From contig JACNKX010000138.1 in the NCBI GenBank assembly GCA_014381825.1, forward strand, positions 1-58,928: a DNA stretch of 58,928 nt, in the 5' to 3' direction. This DNA is from Planctomycetota bacterium (GTDB lineage Bacteria > Planctomycetota > Planctomycetia > Pirellulales > Pirellulaceae). Shown piece after piece: positions 35,769 through 44,980 of the stretch; positions within the stretch are counted from its first letter, which is position 1; every line of letters begins with the position of its first letter. Position numbers and translations under genes: made by a program. The notes beneath the pieces were generated by a model. It was not told the origin of the DNA and made no database searches. It saw only the letters and a list, made by a program, of their open reading frames with translations.

Positions 35769-37385
35769 TTGCAATACCTCAAACGATCTACCCTCGCTGC
35801 CACTGTGTTACTAGCCAGTTGTTTGCAAGCTCCCAGCTTACGGGCCGGCACGACATCTGTGGAACTCATGGGCGAACTCCAACCTCTAGCCGTCTGGCGG
35901 CTTGATGACGAGCCGAGGCGAGTCATTGTTGACGAGACCGAAAAGTTTCTTGGGCGATCACAAGGCGGTGCGACTTTCGCGGGGCGAGGAGCAATTCCAA
36001 GTGAGAGTAACGGGGCAATGGAGTTTGACGGGGCTAGCGGTTGTATTGTCGTTCCGCATCGCGAGGCCTTCGTTGTCGACCAAGGAACGATTGCTTGCTG
36101 GTTTCGTGCCGACGATGTCCAACGCACCCAGGGCATACTCTCCAAAGACGCTTCTGGATTCGGCGACGGAGGCCACGTGACCGTTTCGATTGGGCAAAGA
36201 AAGCTCACAGTCCGATTACAGAGCACGACGGAAAGCTACGAAATTCGGTCGCCGGTCCGTAAGGGACAATGGACTCACATCGCTTTCACTTTCGGTAGCG
36301 AGGGAATGCAGTTGTTTGTCGATGGCAAACTTTCAAACTCCAATGCTTACGAAGGTGGATTAGGAGAGAGTAGCGGAGGCGTGGGGAATCATGAACCGGT
36401 TGTTTTCGCAGCGTCGACGATGACGAGTGCGGCGGCGAGCGAACTGCCGCTGGCTAACTACTTCAAAGGAGAGTTGGACGAAATTTCGATCTTCACGCGA
36501 CAGCTATCGCCCGTTGAGATCGTTAAACTGGTGGACATCGCGAAGCCTCAATATACGAGCCTTGTCCGTGCGTACGTGGCCAATCATCCAATGGCGTGGT
36601 GGCGATTGGATGAAGCGGAAGGTGAATCACTTGCCATCGATCAGGTTGGGCAGCAGCACGGCAACTACAACGTCGTCGGCTCCTCGTATTTCGACGGTGA
36701 TGATTTCGTCGATATCGGAGCGCTCGATCTTGACGAATCGTTTACAATCCTCGCCCAGATCAAACCGTCGAACTTCGCCGTCGCGAACGCTAGGATCGTT
36801 GCCAAGGAGAATGGATTGGGCGAAGAAGATCAATTCTGGTCCCTAAGTACAAAAATTCGCGACGATCAGACACGGCTCCGCTTTCGATTGAGAACGAAGG
36901 ATGGCACGAGGGAAGCCGTGGCGAGCGACCGAGGCATCAATGTCAATCAACTGATGTGCATTGCGGCTGTCTACGATGGCCGGAGGATGCGTCTGTATCA
37001 GGACGGTGAACTCGTCAGCGAAGTCGCTCATCGTGGTCACCCAATGACGAACGCTCATTGTCATGTCTGGATTGGCGACAGTCCTTCTGGAGCGGGTAAG
37101 CGACCGTTCAATGGAATGATCAAAGATGTCGCCATTCTAAAACATGCAATCTCTTCCGATCAGATCAAAGCGATTGTTCAAGCTTCGTGCGAACCGATGA
37201 AGCCGTCGGCTGAAGTCGTTGAATCACTCCCGCCCCCGCCAGTCAAAGTCGATCCTGGTCCATTTGTGCATCGTTGCCCGTTGTGTGACCTACGGTACCG
37301 GGAAATCCCAATTTACCGAGTTTCGCTTCCCGGAATGTATTCGCTTCCAGTATGCGATACACCTACCGCGCCGACCATTCATTAG
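35769..37385 (+). CDS. Exported protein with two LamG domains
   Basis: The 538-residue protein uses a TTG start (MQYLKRSTLAATVLLASCLQ) with GGAGA upstream; a signal peptide ends near LRAGT. The cysteine in LLASC could also be a lipobox. LamG domain 1 lies at about 40-260 (NGAMEFDGASGCIVVPHREA, GTIACWFRADDVQ, FVDGKLSN) and domain 2 at about 275-465 (MAWWRLDEAEGESLAIDQVG, FTILAQIKPSNF, LYQDGELV). The tail is Pro-rich and then contains CPLCDLRYR. These concanavalin-like domains bind glycans or proteins at the surface. It converges on dnaE with a 35-base gap. Confidence 0.88.
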   Translation: MQYLKRSTLAATVLLASCLQAPSLRAGTTSVELMGELQPLAVWRLDDEPRRVIVDETEKFLGRSQGGATFAGRGAIPSESNGAMEFDGASGCIVVPHREAFVVDQGTIACWFRADDVQRTQGILSKDASGFGDGGHVTVSIGQRKLTVRLQSTTESYEIRSPVRKGQWTHIAFTFGSEGMQLFVDGKLSNSNAYEGGLGESSGGVGNHEPVVFAASTMTSAAASELPLANYFKGELDEISIFTRQLSPVEIVKLVDIAKPQYTSLVRAYVANHPMAWWRLDEAEGESLAIDQVGQQHGNYNVVGSSYFDGDDFVDIGALDLDESFTILAQIKPSNFAVANARIVAKENGLGEEDQFWSLSTKIRDDQTRLRFRLRTKDGTREAVASDRGINVNQLMCIAAVYDGRRMRLYQDGELVSEVAHRGHPMTNAHCHVWIGDSPSGAGKRPFNGMIKDVAILKHAISSDQIKAIVQASCEPMKPSAEVVESLPPPPVKVDPGPFVHRCPLCDLRYREIPIYRVSLPGMYSLPVCDTPTAPTIH

Positions 37386-37420
37386 AAGCATTTACTGGGC
37401 AGTATCCGATCGCGTCAGAC

Positions 37421-40400
37421 TTATGCTGGTTGCATCGATCCGCGACGCTGACGCTTGTTGCTTGGTGGGGCCATGGTTGGCTTGGCCGTGATCAATCCGA
37501 AATAGCCGGGGCCGAGAAGGTCGTCGATCCGCTGTCGCAACTCACTATTGACTTCGACTCGCACTTTGTTGGAACGCATATACACACGCGTTCCGTCTTG
37601 AAGCGAGAGAACTAGCTGCAATTCGCAACCGCCGGGATAGCCGCGAACAATCTCGTGTACGGAATTCAACTTTTCTGTCCCGTGAATCGCTTCGTCGACT
37701 CGAACGATGATCCCGGATGTATAACGCGAACCAAGTTGATCGAGTGGGATCAGTTCGTTCACGATTAGATTGGCTTCGTCGCCACCGCCGCGTCGATCAA
37801 TCGTGCCTCGCACGACGACGATTGCATCGGCTTGAACCTTCTCGCCGGAAGTAGCGAAGTCATCTGGCCAAAGGATACAACGGATTGCGCCGGCCATATC
37901 TTCGAGATCGAAATTGGCGTACTTGGTTGGCTTGTCTGGTTTCGCGTTTTTGACGTGGGCCATTTTTATCGCAGACAGCATGCCACCCATCATCACTTCT
38001 GTTTTGTGCGGTAAACCAATCAATTCGCCGGTTGTGTGTGTACAGTAGGTAGCCAGCGTCTTCTCGTATTCAGCCAGTGGATGACTCGTCAGGTAGTAGC
38101 CGAGAACTTCTTTCTCCATCAGCAAGCGTTCGCGCTCTTCGTACTCCGTGACATTCGGCAAGTCGATGGATGGTTCTGCGTCTTGCTCCTCTTCGATCGC
38201 ACCGAACAGACTCTTCTGCCCGCTGCGGCGATCTGCCAAAGCAGATGCACCCGATTGAACGGCTCGCTCCACTACATCGACTAGCTGCCGTCGCTTGGCT
38301 CCTAGCGAGTCGAAGGCTCCAGCTTTGATCAGCGTCTCGATGGCAGCCTTGTTGCACGACGATGGATCGACCCGTTCACAGAAGTCGAAGATGCTCTTGA
38401 ACGATCCGCCCTCATTGCGCGCGGCAACAATCGATTCGGCAGCTGACCCTCCACAGCTTTTGATGGCAGACATTCCAAAGAAGATCTTGCCGTCGCCAAC
38501 CGCAAAATCAACATCCGATGTGTTGACGTCGGGTGCTACGACGTCGATTTCCATTCGCTGGCAATCTTCCATGTGCTCGACGAGCGCGTCCTTTCGCTTG
38601 AAGTTCCGCCCCGGAATATCGCCGGACAATAGCGCTGCCATGAACTCAACCGGATAATGTGCCTTGAGGTAGGCCGTCTGGTACGCGATCAATGCGTAAG
38701 CCGTCGAGTGGCTCTTATTAAAGCCGTAGCCCGCGAACTTGATGATCAGTTCCCATATTTCGTTGGCGTCCTTCGAGTTCATGCCGTTCTCGACCGCACC
38801 TTCGATAAACTTCTCATAGTTCTTCTGAATCAGCGATTCTTTCTTCTTGCTGATCGCTTTAATGACGGTGTACGCGGCGGCGAGTGGAATTCCACCCAAC
38901 CGATTCAGAATCCGCATCACCTGCTCTTGATAGACCATCACTCCATTGGTCTCTTCCAGAATCTCCTCCAGCACCGCGTGCTTGTATTCAGGTTCCTTAC
39001 GTCCATGTTTCACATCGATATACTCATCGACCATGCCGCCTTCGAGCGGGCCAGGGCGATAGAGCGCGTTCGTTGCGACGATGTCGAGAAAGTGGTCGGG
39101 CTTCATGCGCTGAAGTAAATCGCGGATGCCACCACTTTCCAGTTGGAAGATGCCTTTCGTTTCACCGCGTCGCAACAAGGCAAACGCTTTTTTGTCGTCG
39201 ATTGGGAACTTGTGCGGATCGACGCGACTGCCCGTCGACTGTTCGATTAAGTCGACTGCCTTCGACAAAATCGTCAAGTTGCGCAGACCCAGGAAGTCCA
39301 TCTTCAAAAGGCCAGCGTCTTCGACGTCATTCATCGACCATTGCGTGATGATATCCGTTTTGCCTGAGACGCGACCCAACGGTACGTATTCCGTCAGCGG
39401 CTTGTCGGCAATCACAACGGCCGCTGCGTGCGTCCCGACGTTTCGGGCTAGTCCCTCGATCTTAATGGCAAGGTCGAGTAACTCGCGAATCTCGCCATCG
39501 TTCTCGTAAGTCCTACGAAGCTCGTCGCTCTTTTCGAGTGCCTTGTTCAGTGAGATGCCAAGTTCTTCCGGCACCATTCCCGTAACTTCATTGACGCGCC
39601 CCAGCGGTATTCCAAGCGCGCGACCCACGTCTTTGATTGCTGCTCGCGCGGCCAGCGTGCCGAACGTGCCAATTTGTGCGACGTTCGCTTCGCCGTACTT
39701 TTCCTTGACGTATCGAATCACATCGCCGCGGCGTTCTTTGCAGAAGTCGATGTCGATATCGGGAGCTTCGAGTCGACTTTCGTCCAAGAATCGCTCAAAT
39801 AGCAAGTCGTATTTAATGGGGCAAACGTGGCTGAGGTACAAGGCGTAACAAACCAAAGCGCCAACGCCGCTGCCGCGAGCTGTTGTTGGGATGCCTTCTT
39901 CGCGTGAATATCGAACGAAGTCCCAAACAATGAGAAAATAATTTGGAAAACCAAGCTTGTTGATGACACCCAACTCGCGATCCAGCCGATCCATTACGAC
40001 CTGAGCTAACTCGCCATCAATGAGCATCTCGGAATTATCAGCATATCGTTCCTTCAACCCGATGAGACAAAGTTTGCGAAGATAATCCTCCGCAGTCGTC
40101 TCGGCGGGGAATGTGTAGGTTGGAAAGTGACGCTTCCCGAGTTCAAGGTCGATGTCGACGGTATCGGCAATCTCTTGAGTTCGCGCAACCGCGTCCTCGA
40201 ATCCAGGAAACGCCTCGTACATTTCGTTTGGATGTTTCAGATAGTAGTCGTTGCCGTCCATCTTCATCCGCGCGGCGTCGGTGCGAAACTTGCCTGTGTT
40301 GATACAGAGCAAGACGTCTTGAGCTTCCGCATCGTCTTTATCGACGTAGTGAGCGTCGCTTGTGGTAACCAGCGGCAAGCCGACTCGCTTGGCGACGTCC

Positions 40401-40993
40401 ACCGCCCCTTCCAGGGCGAGTCGTTGGATCTCGAGCCCGTTGTTCATGATCTCGATAAAGTATCGATCGCCGAACACACCATGAAACCACTGGGCAACTT
40501 CAATGGCGTCTTTGATCTCATCGTCACCGCCGGTCCCACGAAGGATCATGCGATTGAACTCGCTCGAAACACAACCGCTCAAGCAAATGATGCCTTCGCT
40601 GTGGTCGGCGAGGATCTCCTTGTCGATTCGCGGCTTGAAGTAGAAGCCTTCGAGCGACGCTGCGGACGCAAGTTTGACAAGGTTTTTAAATCCTGTGCGA
40701 TTTTGTGCCAGCAGTGTGAGGTGATAGCTGGCCTCTTTCATACTGCCGGCGCTTTTTTTGAAGCGACTTTCGGGCGCAATATAGGCTTCGTAACCGATGA
40801 TCGGATTAATATCGGCGGCTTTCGCTTTGCGATAGAATTGCAAAGCACCGTGCAAGTTTCCGTGATCGGTCAACGCCAGTGCATTCATGCCATGCTCTTT
40901 GGCTCGCCCGACTAGCTTGTCGATCGGGCTGGCACCATCAAGCAAGCTGTAATGGCTGTGACAGTGAAGGTGAACGAAATTGCGATCGCTCAT
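37421..40993 (-). CDS. dnaE: DNA polymerase III subunit alpha
   Basis: The protein has 1190 residues from ATG (MSDRNFVHLHCHSHYSLLDG). The PHP domain comes first (HLHCHSHYSLLDGAS, NALALTDHGNLHGALQFY). The polymerase core has YFLIVWDFVRYSREEGIPTT, GSGVGALVCYAL, APDIDIDFCKERRGDVIRYV with the catalytic acidic residues, and FQLESGGIRDLLQRMKPDHF. Helix-hairpin-helix and OB-fold regions follow (FNKSHSTAYALIAYQTAYLK, GAIRCILWPDDFA). This is the DnaE1-type replicative polymerase. The frame continues upstream to 41098 but is not family-like there. It ends 35 bases from the LamG gene. Confidence 0.98.
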   Translation of the reverse strand: MSDRNFVHLHCHSHYSLLDGASPIDKLVGRAKEHGMNALALTDHGNLHGALQFYRKAKAADINPIIGYEAYIAPESRFKKSAGSMKEASYHLTLLAQNRTGFKNLVKLASAASLEGFYFKPRIDKEILADHSEGIICLSGCVSSEFNRMILRGTGGDDEIKDAIEVAQWFHGVFGDRYFIEIMNNGLEIQRLALEGAVDVAKRVGLPLVTTSDAHYVDKDDAEAQDVLLCINTGKFRTDAARMKMDGNDYYLKHPNEMYEAFPGFEDAVARTQEIADTVDIDLELGKRHFPTYTFPAETTAEDYLRKLCLIGLKERYADNSEMLIDGELAQVVMDRLDRELGVINKLGFPNYFLIVWDFVRYSREEGIPTTARGSGVGALVCYALYLSHVCPIKYDLLFERFLDESRLEAPDIDIDFCKERRGDVIRYVKEKYGEANVAQIGTFGTLAARAAIKDVGRALGIPLGRVNEVTGMVPEELGISLNKALEKSDELRRTYENDGEIRELLDLAIKIEGLARNVGTHAAAVVIADKPLTEYVPLGRVSGKTDIITQWSMNDVEDAGLLKMDFLGLRNLTILSKAVDLIEQSTGSRVDPHKFPIDDKKAFALLRRGETKGIFQLESGGIRDLLQRMKPDHFLDIVATNALYRPGPLEGGMVDEYIDVKHGRKEPEYKHAVLEEILEETNGVMVYQEQVMRILNRLGGIPLAAAYTVIKAISKKKESLIQKNYEKFIEGAVENGMNSKDANEIWELIIKFAGYGFNKSHSTAYALIAYQTAYLKAHYPVEFMAALLSGDIPGRNFKRKDALVEHMEDCQRMEIDVVAPDVNTSDVDFAVGDGKIFFGMSAIKSCGGSAAESIVAARNEGGSFKSIFDFCERVDPSSCNKAAIETLIKAGAFDSLGAKRRQLVDVVERAVQSGASALADRRSGQKSLFGAIEEEQDAEPSIDLPNVTEYEERERLLMEKEVLGYYLTSHPLAEYEKTLATYCTHTTGELIGLPHKTEVMMGGMLSAIKMAHVKNAKPDKPTKYANFDLEDMAGAIRCILWPDDFATSGEKVQADAIVVVRGTIDRRGGGDEANLIVNELIPLDQLGSRYTSGIIVRVDEAIHGTEKLNSVHEIVRGYPGGCELQLVLSLQDGTRVYMRSNKVRVEVNSELRQRIDDLLGPGYFGLITAKPTMAPPSNKRQRRGSMQPA

Positions 40994-41197
40994 GGGTACG
41001 ATCCATCGTAAGAAGAGGAGACATCCGGTGATCAGTTCCGAACGGCTGATTTTAGAGCGATCCCTGTCTGACAACCACCCGGCGTAACTGGGAGGCAATA
41101 GTCGCGGAAGCGTCCGTTTTGTACGAAAGAGATGTCTCGCGAAACGCCTTCGCCGAATTGCGAGTTCACTGGAACACCCTCGTAGTTCAGCCTAAAT

Positions 41198-41473
41198 TCA
41201 CCGGTTACAAGCGGCTTCGTGCCATTCTGCCGCCTTGCGCGACCGCTCTTTTTGGCTCGCCATCTTATTACGGCAGCGTTGCCGATGGGCGTAAACCAGC
41301 CGAACAAGGACGTCGCTTTCGGTAACATGCGTGGTTTCCGACCGGGCGGGATCAGCCTCGGCTGACGTGACCAGCTCTAGCATTTGGTCGTAGTTTAGTT
41401 GGGCGATATCGCGCGAAGTAAGACAAGCGATCTGGTTATCCGTCCACATGCGGCAGGATCCGACACTGGTCAT
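41198..41473 (-). CDS. Small protein of unknown function downstream of glgC
   Basis: The 91-residue frame starts MTSVGSCRMWTDNQIACLTS and has AAAGGA at a good distance from the ATG. The body is helical (SRDIAQLNYDQMLELVTSAE, VLVRLVYAHRQRCRNK) with a basic tail. It starts 51 bases after the glgC stop on the same strand and may share that transcript. I recognise no characterised family. The ribosome-binding site and the amphipathic pattern argue that it is real. Confidence 0.6.
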   Translation of the reverse strand: MTSVGSCRMWTDNQIACLTSRDIAQLNYDQMLELVTSAEADPARSETTHVTESDVLVRLVYAHRQRCRNKMASQKERSRKAAEWHEAACNR

Positions 41474-41524
41474 GACTGATTCCTTTCGTCTCCGCCTTGA
41501 TGAGATGAGTGAATAGAGTGTGGC

Positions 41525-42850
41525 TTAATCGACAAAGGATTTAGCTCCCGCCTTCGTCGTGTCGCGTTGGGATAGACGATCATCGTCGCAGGGAGCCGTT
41601 GCGATGGCAGTAGTTTGCGCGGAGCCCCGCTCTTGGAAGACGTAGCCTTTGGGTATGACGACGACGCCGCTATCGGAAACCGTGAACCTTTCCGAATCGG
41701 CAACCGCGTTGAATCCGATTCGCTCGCCCGAGGGAACCTGAACGCCCTTATCGACAATGCAACGACGCAGATAGGCTCCAGGGCCAACGCTGACACCATC
41801 AAAAAGTATTGATTCTTCGACGACGGCATCATCATCGACACGAACATCGTGCGACAGGATTGAGTTCCAAACCGAACCACCGCTAACGATGCTTCCAGAA
41901 GCGATCAGCGAGTTGATCAATTCGGTCTCGTTGCCAAAACGTCCGCGAACGGTGCGAGCTGGGGGAGATTGCGAATTGGCACTGCGAATTGGCCAGGCGG
42001 GCTGATAGAGGTTGATGGGCGGTACCGGATCGAGTAGGTCCATATTGGCTCGATAGTACGAATCGATCGAGCCGACGTCACGCCAGTAACCATCCGCTGT
42101 TACTCGTCCGGAACTTTCGCCGAATCGATAAGCGTATACCGATTGCGTTTCGATGAGTTTCGGAAGGATATCTTTGCCGAAATCGTGTGACGAGTTTGGA
42201 TCTTCGTGATCTTCTTGAAGAGCGTGAACCAGCAACTCGCTTGAAAAGACATAGACTCCCATGGACACAATCGCTCGGTCGGGCCGCTCTGGGAGCGTCT
42301 GCGGTTCGGAGGGTTTCTCCTCGAAGCTGACGATGCGTCGCTCCTCATCAACGCCCATGACTCCAAAACTACTTGCTTCTTGCACCGAGACCTCCATGCA
42401 CGCGATCGTCACTGCTGCAAGAGAGTCGGCATGGAACCGGAGCATCGCGGCATAGTCCATCCGATAGATGTGGTCGCCAGATAGAATCACTACGTTTTCG
42501 GCACCACTTCGTTCGAGCAGATATAGGTTTTGATAAATCGCGTTCGCCGTTCCCGAGTACCACGATTCGTCCGTCCGCATCTGCGGAGGTACTGGCGTGA
42601 TATACTCGCCGAGCGAAGGATTGAAGATCGACCATCCATCGCGAAGGTGTTTCATCAATGAATGCGATTTGTATTGTGGCAAGACGAGAACTCGACGCAG
42701 TCCGGAATGCAAACAGTTCGTGAGAGCGAAGTCGATAATGCGATACTGTCCGCCGAACGGTACCGCGGGCTTGGCACGATCTGCGGTGAGAGGATTTAGT
42801 CGCGAGCCGACTCCGCCTGCTAAGACAAATGTGATGGTTCGATCTAGCAT
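41525..42850 (-). CDS. glgC: Glucose-1-phosphate adenylyltransferase
   Basis: The protein has 441 residues from ATG (MLDRTITFVLAGGVGSRLNP), with AAGGAA upstream. The nucleotidyltransferase signature (LAGGVGSRLNPLTADRAKPA, VPFGGQYRIIDFALTNCLHS) and the ADP-glucose pyrophosphorylase motifs (ENVVILSGDHIYRMDYAAML, FEEKP, SMGVYVFSSELLV, YWRDVGSIDSYYRANMDLL) are all present. A C-terminal left-handed beta-helix follows (GSVWNSILSHDVRVDDDAVV, GVVVIPKGYVF). It makes ADP-glucose for glycogen. No other glg gene is in the window. The narK-type gene lies upstream on the same strand, 109 bases away. Confidence 0.96.
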   Translation of the reverse strand: MLDRTITFVLAGGVGSRLNPLTADRAKPAVPFGGQYRIIDFALTNCLHSGLRRVLVLPQYKSHSLMKHLRDGWSIFNPSLGEYITPVPPQMRTDESWYSGTANAIYQNLYLLERSGAENVVILSGDHIYRMDYAAMLRFHADSLAAVTIACMEVSVQEASSFGVMGVDEERRIVSFEEKPSEPQTLPERPDRAIVSMGVYVFSSELLVHALQEDHEDPNSSHDFGKDILPKLIETQSVYAYRFGESSGRVTADGYWRDVGSIDSYYRANMDLLDPVPPINLYQPAWPIRSANSQSPPARTVRGRFGNETELINSLIASGSIVSGGSVWNSILSHDVRVDDDAVVEESILFDGVSVGPGAYLRRCIVDKGVQVPSGERIGFNAVADSERFTVSDSGVVVIPKGYVFQERGSAQTTAIATAPCDDDRLSQRDTTKAGAKSFVD

Positions 42851-42959
42851 CACGCGTTCCTTGAATTGACCGAGGATGAAAATACCGTGCCACCAAGCCG
42901 GACCTCCTCCGGCCTCTCCGTCCATCAGAGACGACCTGGCGGACACGGTCTCGGTGGAG

Positions 42960-44327
42960 TTACGTCAAAACGGGTTCTAGCTCTTGTTCCTGATTTCGAA
43001 CTGCTTTCTTTTGTCTCAGAGCGACTTGGTAGGCCTTATTTGCAGCCGTCTCTGCTTCTGGCGAGAAGCGGACCAGCAACGCCGTAAACGAACAACCAAC
43101 GACGACAGCGCCGAGAATGAGCAGCGCGGTTGGCCAATCGACGGCACTCTTGAAAAGGAATCCTGCTGCGACCGCGCCAGCGTTTCCACCAGCTCCGACA
43201 ACGCCAGCGACCGCGCCGAGTGCCTTCTTGTTGATAAAAGGAACGACCGAGAAAGTTGCTCCTTCTGACATTTGGACGAACAGGCTGAAGAGAATTAGCG
43301 TCGGGATGGCCAGAGCCAGGACTGTCATCTGCGAGAACAGCATTAACGCGAGTCCTTCGCAGAACAACGCGGTAAACAACCAGAAGACTCGGCCCTTCAG
43401 CCCCCACTTGCCTCCGAACTTGTCGCCGAAGAGACCGCCAAGAGTTCGTGCGAAGATGTTCATCAAACCGAACAGAGCGGCAGCGGTCCCGGCAGCGGCA
43501 AGCCCAAGCCCGAAGTAATCGGCGAAATACAAAGCCGCAATGTTATTGATCGTTAGCTCAATGCCAAAGCACGCTCCGTAAATTACGAACAACGCCCAGA
43601 CGCGATGATCCTTACATGCTTCGAGGAACGCCCCGCTGACTTGCTTGCCTTCAGGCATCAAACCTTTCGCACGTAAGTCCTTGAAGTTTCCATCCGGCGC
43701 GTCTTGTGTCAGGAAGTAGTAGGCGACTCCGGTCAGGAAACAGATGATGCCAGCCGCAAACATCGAGGCTCGCCAACCGATAGCTTCGGTAAATCCAAGT
43801 GCTACGACGAATAAGGCAAAGACAGCTGGCATCACAACTTGGGTGACACCACCGCCAAGATTGCCCCAACCCGCCGACGTTGCGTTCGCCGTCCCGACAA
43901 CGTTGGGCGCGAACATCACGGAGGTATGATATTGAGTGATGACGAACGATGCCCCGATGGCACCGATCATCAAGCGGAAGATCAGGAAGGTTGTAAAGTC
44001 ATGTGCAAATCCGATTCCCATCACTGGCAACGAGCCGAGCATTAACAGCCAGGTATAGGCAAGTCGCGGCCCAACCCGATCACAGAACCAACCGATGAAC
44101 AGACGCGCTATCACGGTAATCGCGACGGATGAGATTATGCACCATCCGATTTGGTCTTTCGTCAAAGACAGTTCGTCACGCACGACGGTCATCAAGGGTG
44201 CGATACCGAACCAAGCAAAAAAGCACAGAAAGAAGGAAAACCAAGCCATGTGGAAGGCGCGGATCTGCGGCATTCCTAGCTTGAAAATGTTTCCCCAGAG
44301 CGATGTGGCTTTGTTCTGTAGTTCCAT
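42960..44327 (-). CDS. narK: NarK-type nitrate/nitrite transporter
   Basis: The 455-residue MFS protein has about 12 hydrophobic helices. The first loop carries the MFS motif (WFCDRVGPRLAYTWLL), and the nitrate signature of the NNP family appears twice in related form: SAGWGNLGGGVTQVVMPAVF and AGVVGAGGNAGAVAAGFLF. The substrate-binding arginine region (FLIFRLMIGAIGASFVIT) is intact. A long basic tail ends at residue 455. It faces away from the nitrate reductase operon across a 653-base divergent region, as expected for an uptake system co-regulated with it. Nitrate is the likely main substrate, as the operon lacks another uptake protein. Confidence 0.95.
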   Translation of the reverse strand: MELQNKATSLWGNIFKLGMPQIRAFHMAWFSFFLCFFAWFGIAPLMTVVRDELSLTKDQIGWCIISSVAITVIARLFIGWFCDRVGPRLAYTWLLMLGSLPVMGIGFAHDFTTFLIFRLMIGAIGASFVITQYHTSVMFAPNVVGTANATSAGWGNLGGGVTQVVMPAVFALFVVALGFTEAIGWRASMFAAGIICFLTGVAYYFLTQDAPDGNFKDLRAKGLMPEGKQVSGAFLEACKDHRVWALFVIYGACFGIELTINNIAALYFADYFGLGLAAAGTAAALFGLMNIFARTLGGLFGDKFGGKWGLKGRVFWLFTALFCEGLALMLFSQMTVLALAIPTLILFSLFVQMSEGATFSVVPFINKKALGAVAGVVGAGGNAGAVAAGFLFKSAVDWPTALLILGAVVVGCSFTALLVRFSPEAETAANKAYQVALRQKKAVRNQEQELEPVLT

Positions 44328-44566
44328 CTCAGTAGTTTCCTCTCACTAGCTCACGGTGTTACGGGATCAACACGGCGACGAGTCGCTAGACCCATTTTGT
44401 GCGCTGTGCATGACAACGATACTTTGAGCCGCCTAAGGAATAACCAAAGTTCCAGTGGTTCGGAGAGGAGAACTGCCGGTTGGTTTGCAAGCCGCGACCT
44501 TGGTCCTGGCTATCCCGCTCAATCATTAAAAAACTCGCCACGAAAAACGTGCGGAACAAAGGCATA

Positions 44567-44583
44567 CGCAAAGGACATGCCGG
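44567..44583 (-). promoter_or_regulatory. Weak sigma-54-like promoter facing the NarK gene
   Basis: On the minus strand the sequence CGGCATGTCCTTTGCG matches the consensus TGGCACGNNNNTTGCW with the essential GG and GC correctly spaced and two other mismatches in the -24 part. It would give a 5' leader of about 230 bases for the transporter gene, longer than usual, so the assignment is tentative. Confidence 0.35.
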
Positions 44584-44899
44584 AATTTGAGCTTGTACGT
44601 TCGAGCAATGATCATCTACGAGCGAGAAAGGACCGTAGCTAACGGCAAGTGCAAAAAACTCTTGTGATTCGGTTTCCACATAACGAATTTCACATACGTA
44701 GAGGCGATTGCAACGAGGTGACCTGATTGCCTGGAGCCTGCGCGTTGGTTGCTCATTCCTTACGCAAGAGGTTGACTTGGTTAACGAAGACCTGGGAAGC
44801 GCGAGCAAACGGTCCTCGCATGATTTGCAAGCAGTATGTTGACGATACCGTTGGAGTGTGCCCGACCGCGAGGTCTTGAGTGCGAGCCAACCGAGACTC

Positions 44900-44914
44900 T
44901 GGCACGCTGATTGC
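44900..44914 (+). promoter_or_regulatory. Sigma-54 (RpoN) promoter of the nitrate reduction operon
   Basis: TGGCACG, four bases, then TTGC is an exact match to the -24/-12 consensus. Transcription would start near 44926, about 55 bases before the first codon at 44981. This implies an enhancer-binding activator such as NtrC and control by nitrogen status, which fits the genes downstream. Confidence 0.85.
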
Positions 44915-44980
44915 GAGAGGGGATGGTGATCGCTCGGCGAATGCTCTCCTCTCCCACCGCCAGCGAGACGCACATGGCTC

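Larger units (their letters stand above)
44328..44980. other. Divergent control region of the nitrate locus
   Basis: This 653-base gap lies between the transporter gene (-) and the reductase operon (+). It contains a near-perfect sigma-54 promoter facing the operon (44900-44914) and a weaker sigma-54-like site facing the transporter (44567-44583), both listed separately. I could not find a convincing NtrC-type dyad in between. The 231-codon minus-strand frame that covers most of the gap is not protein-like. Confidence 0.6.

Noticed and set aside
41032-41328. A 98-codon minus-strand frame upstream of dnaE
   Set aside because: It overlaps the better-supported 91-codon frame, which has a ribosome-binding site; its own composition is not protein-like.
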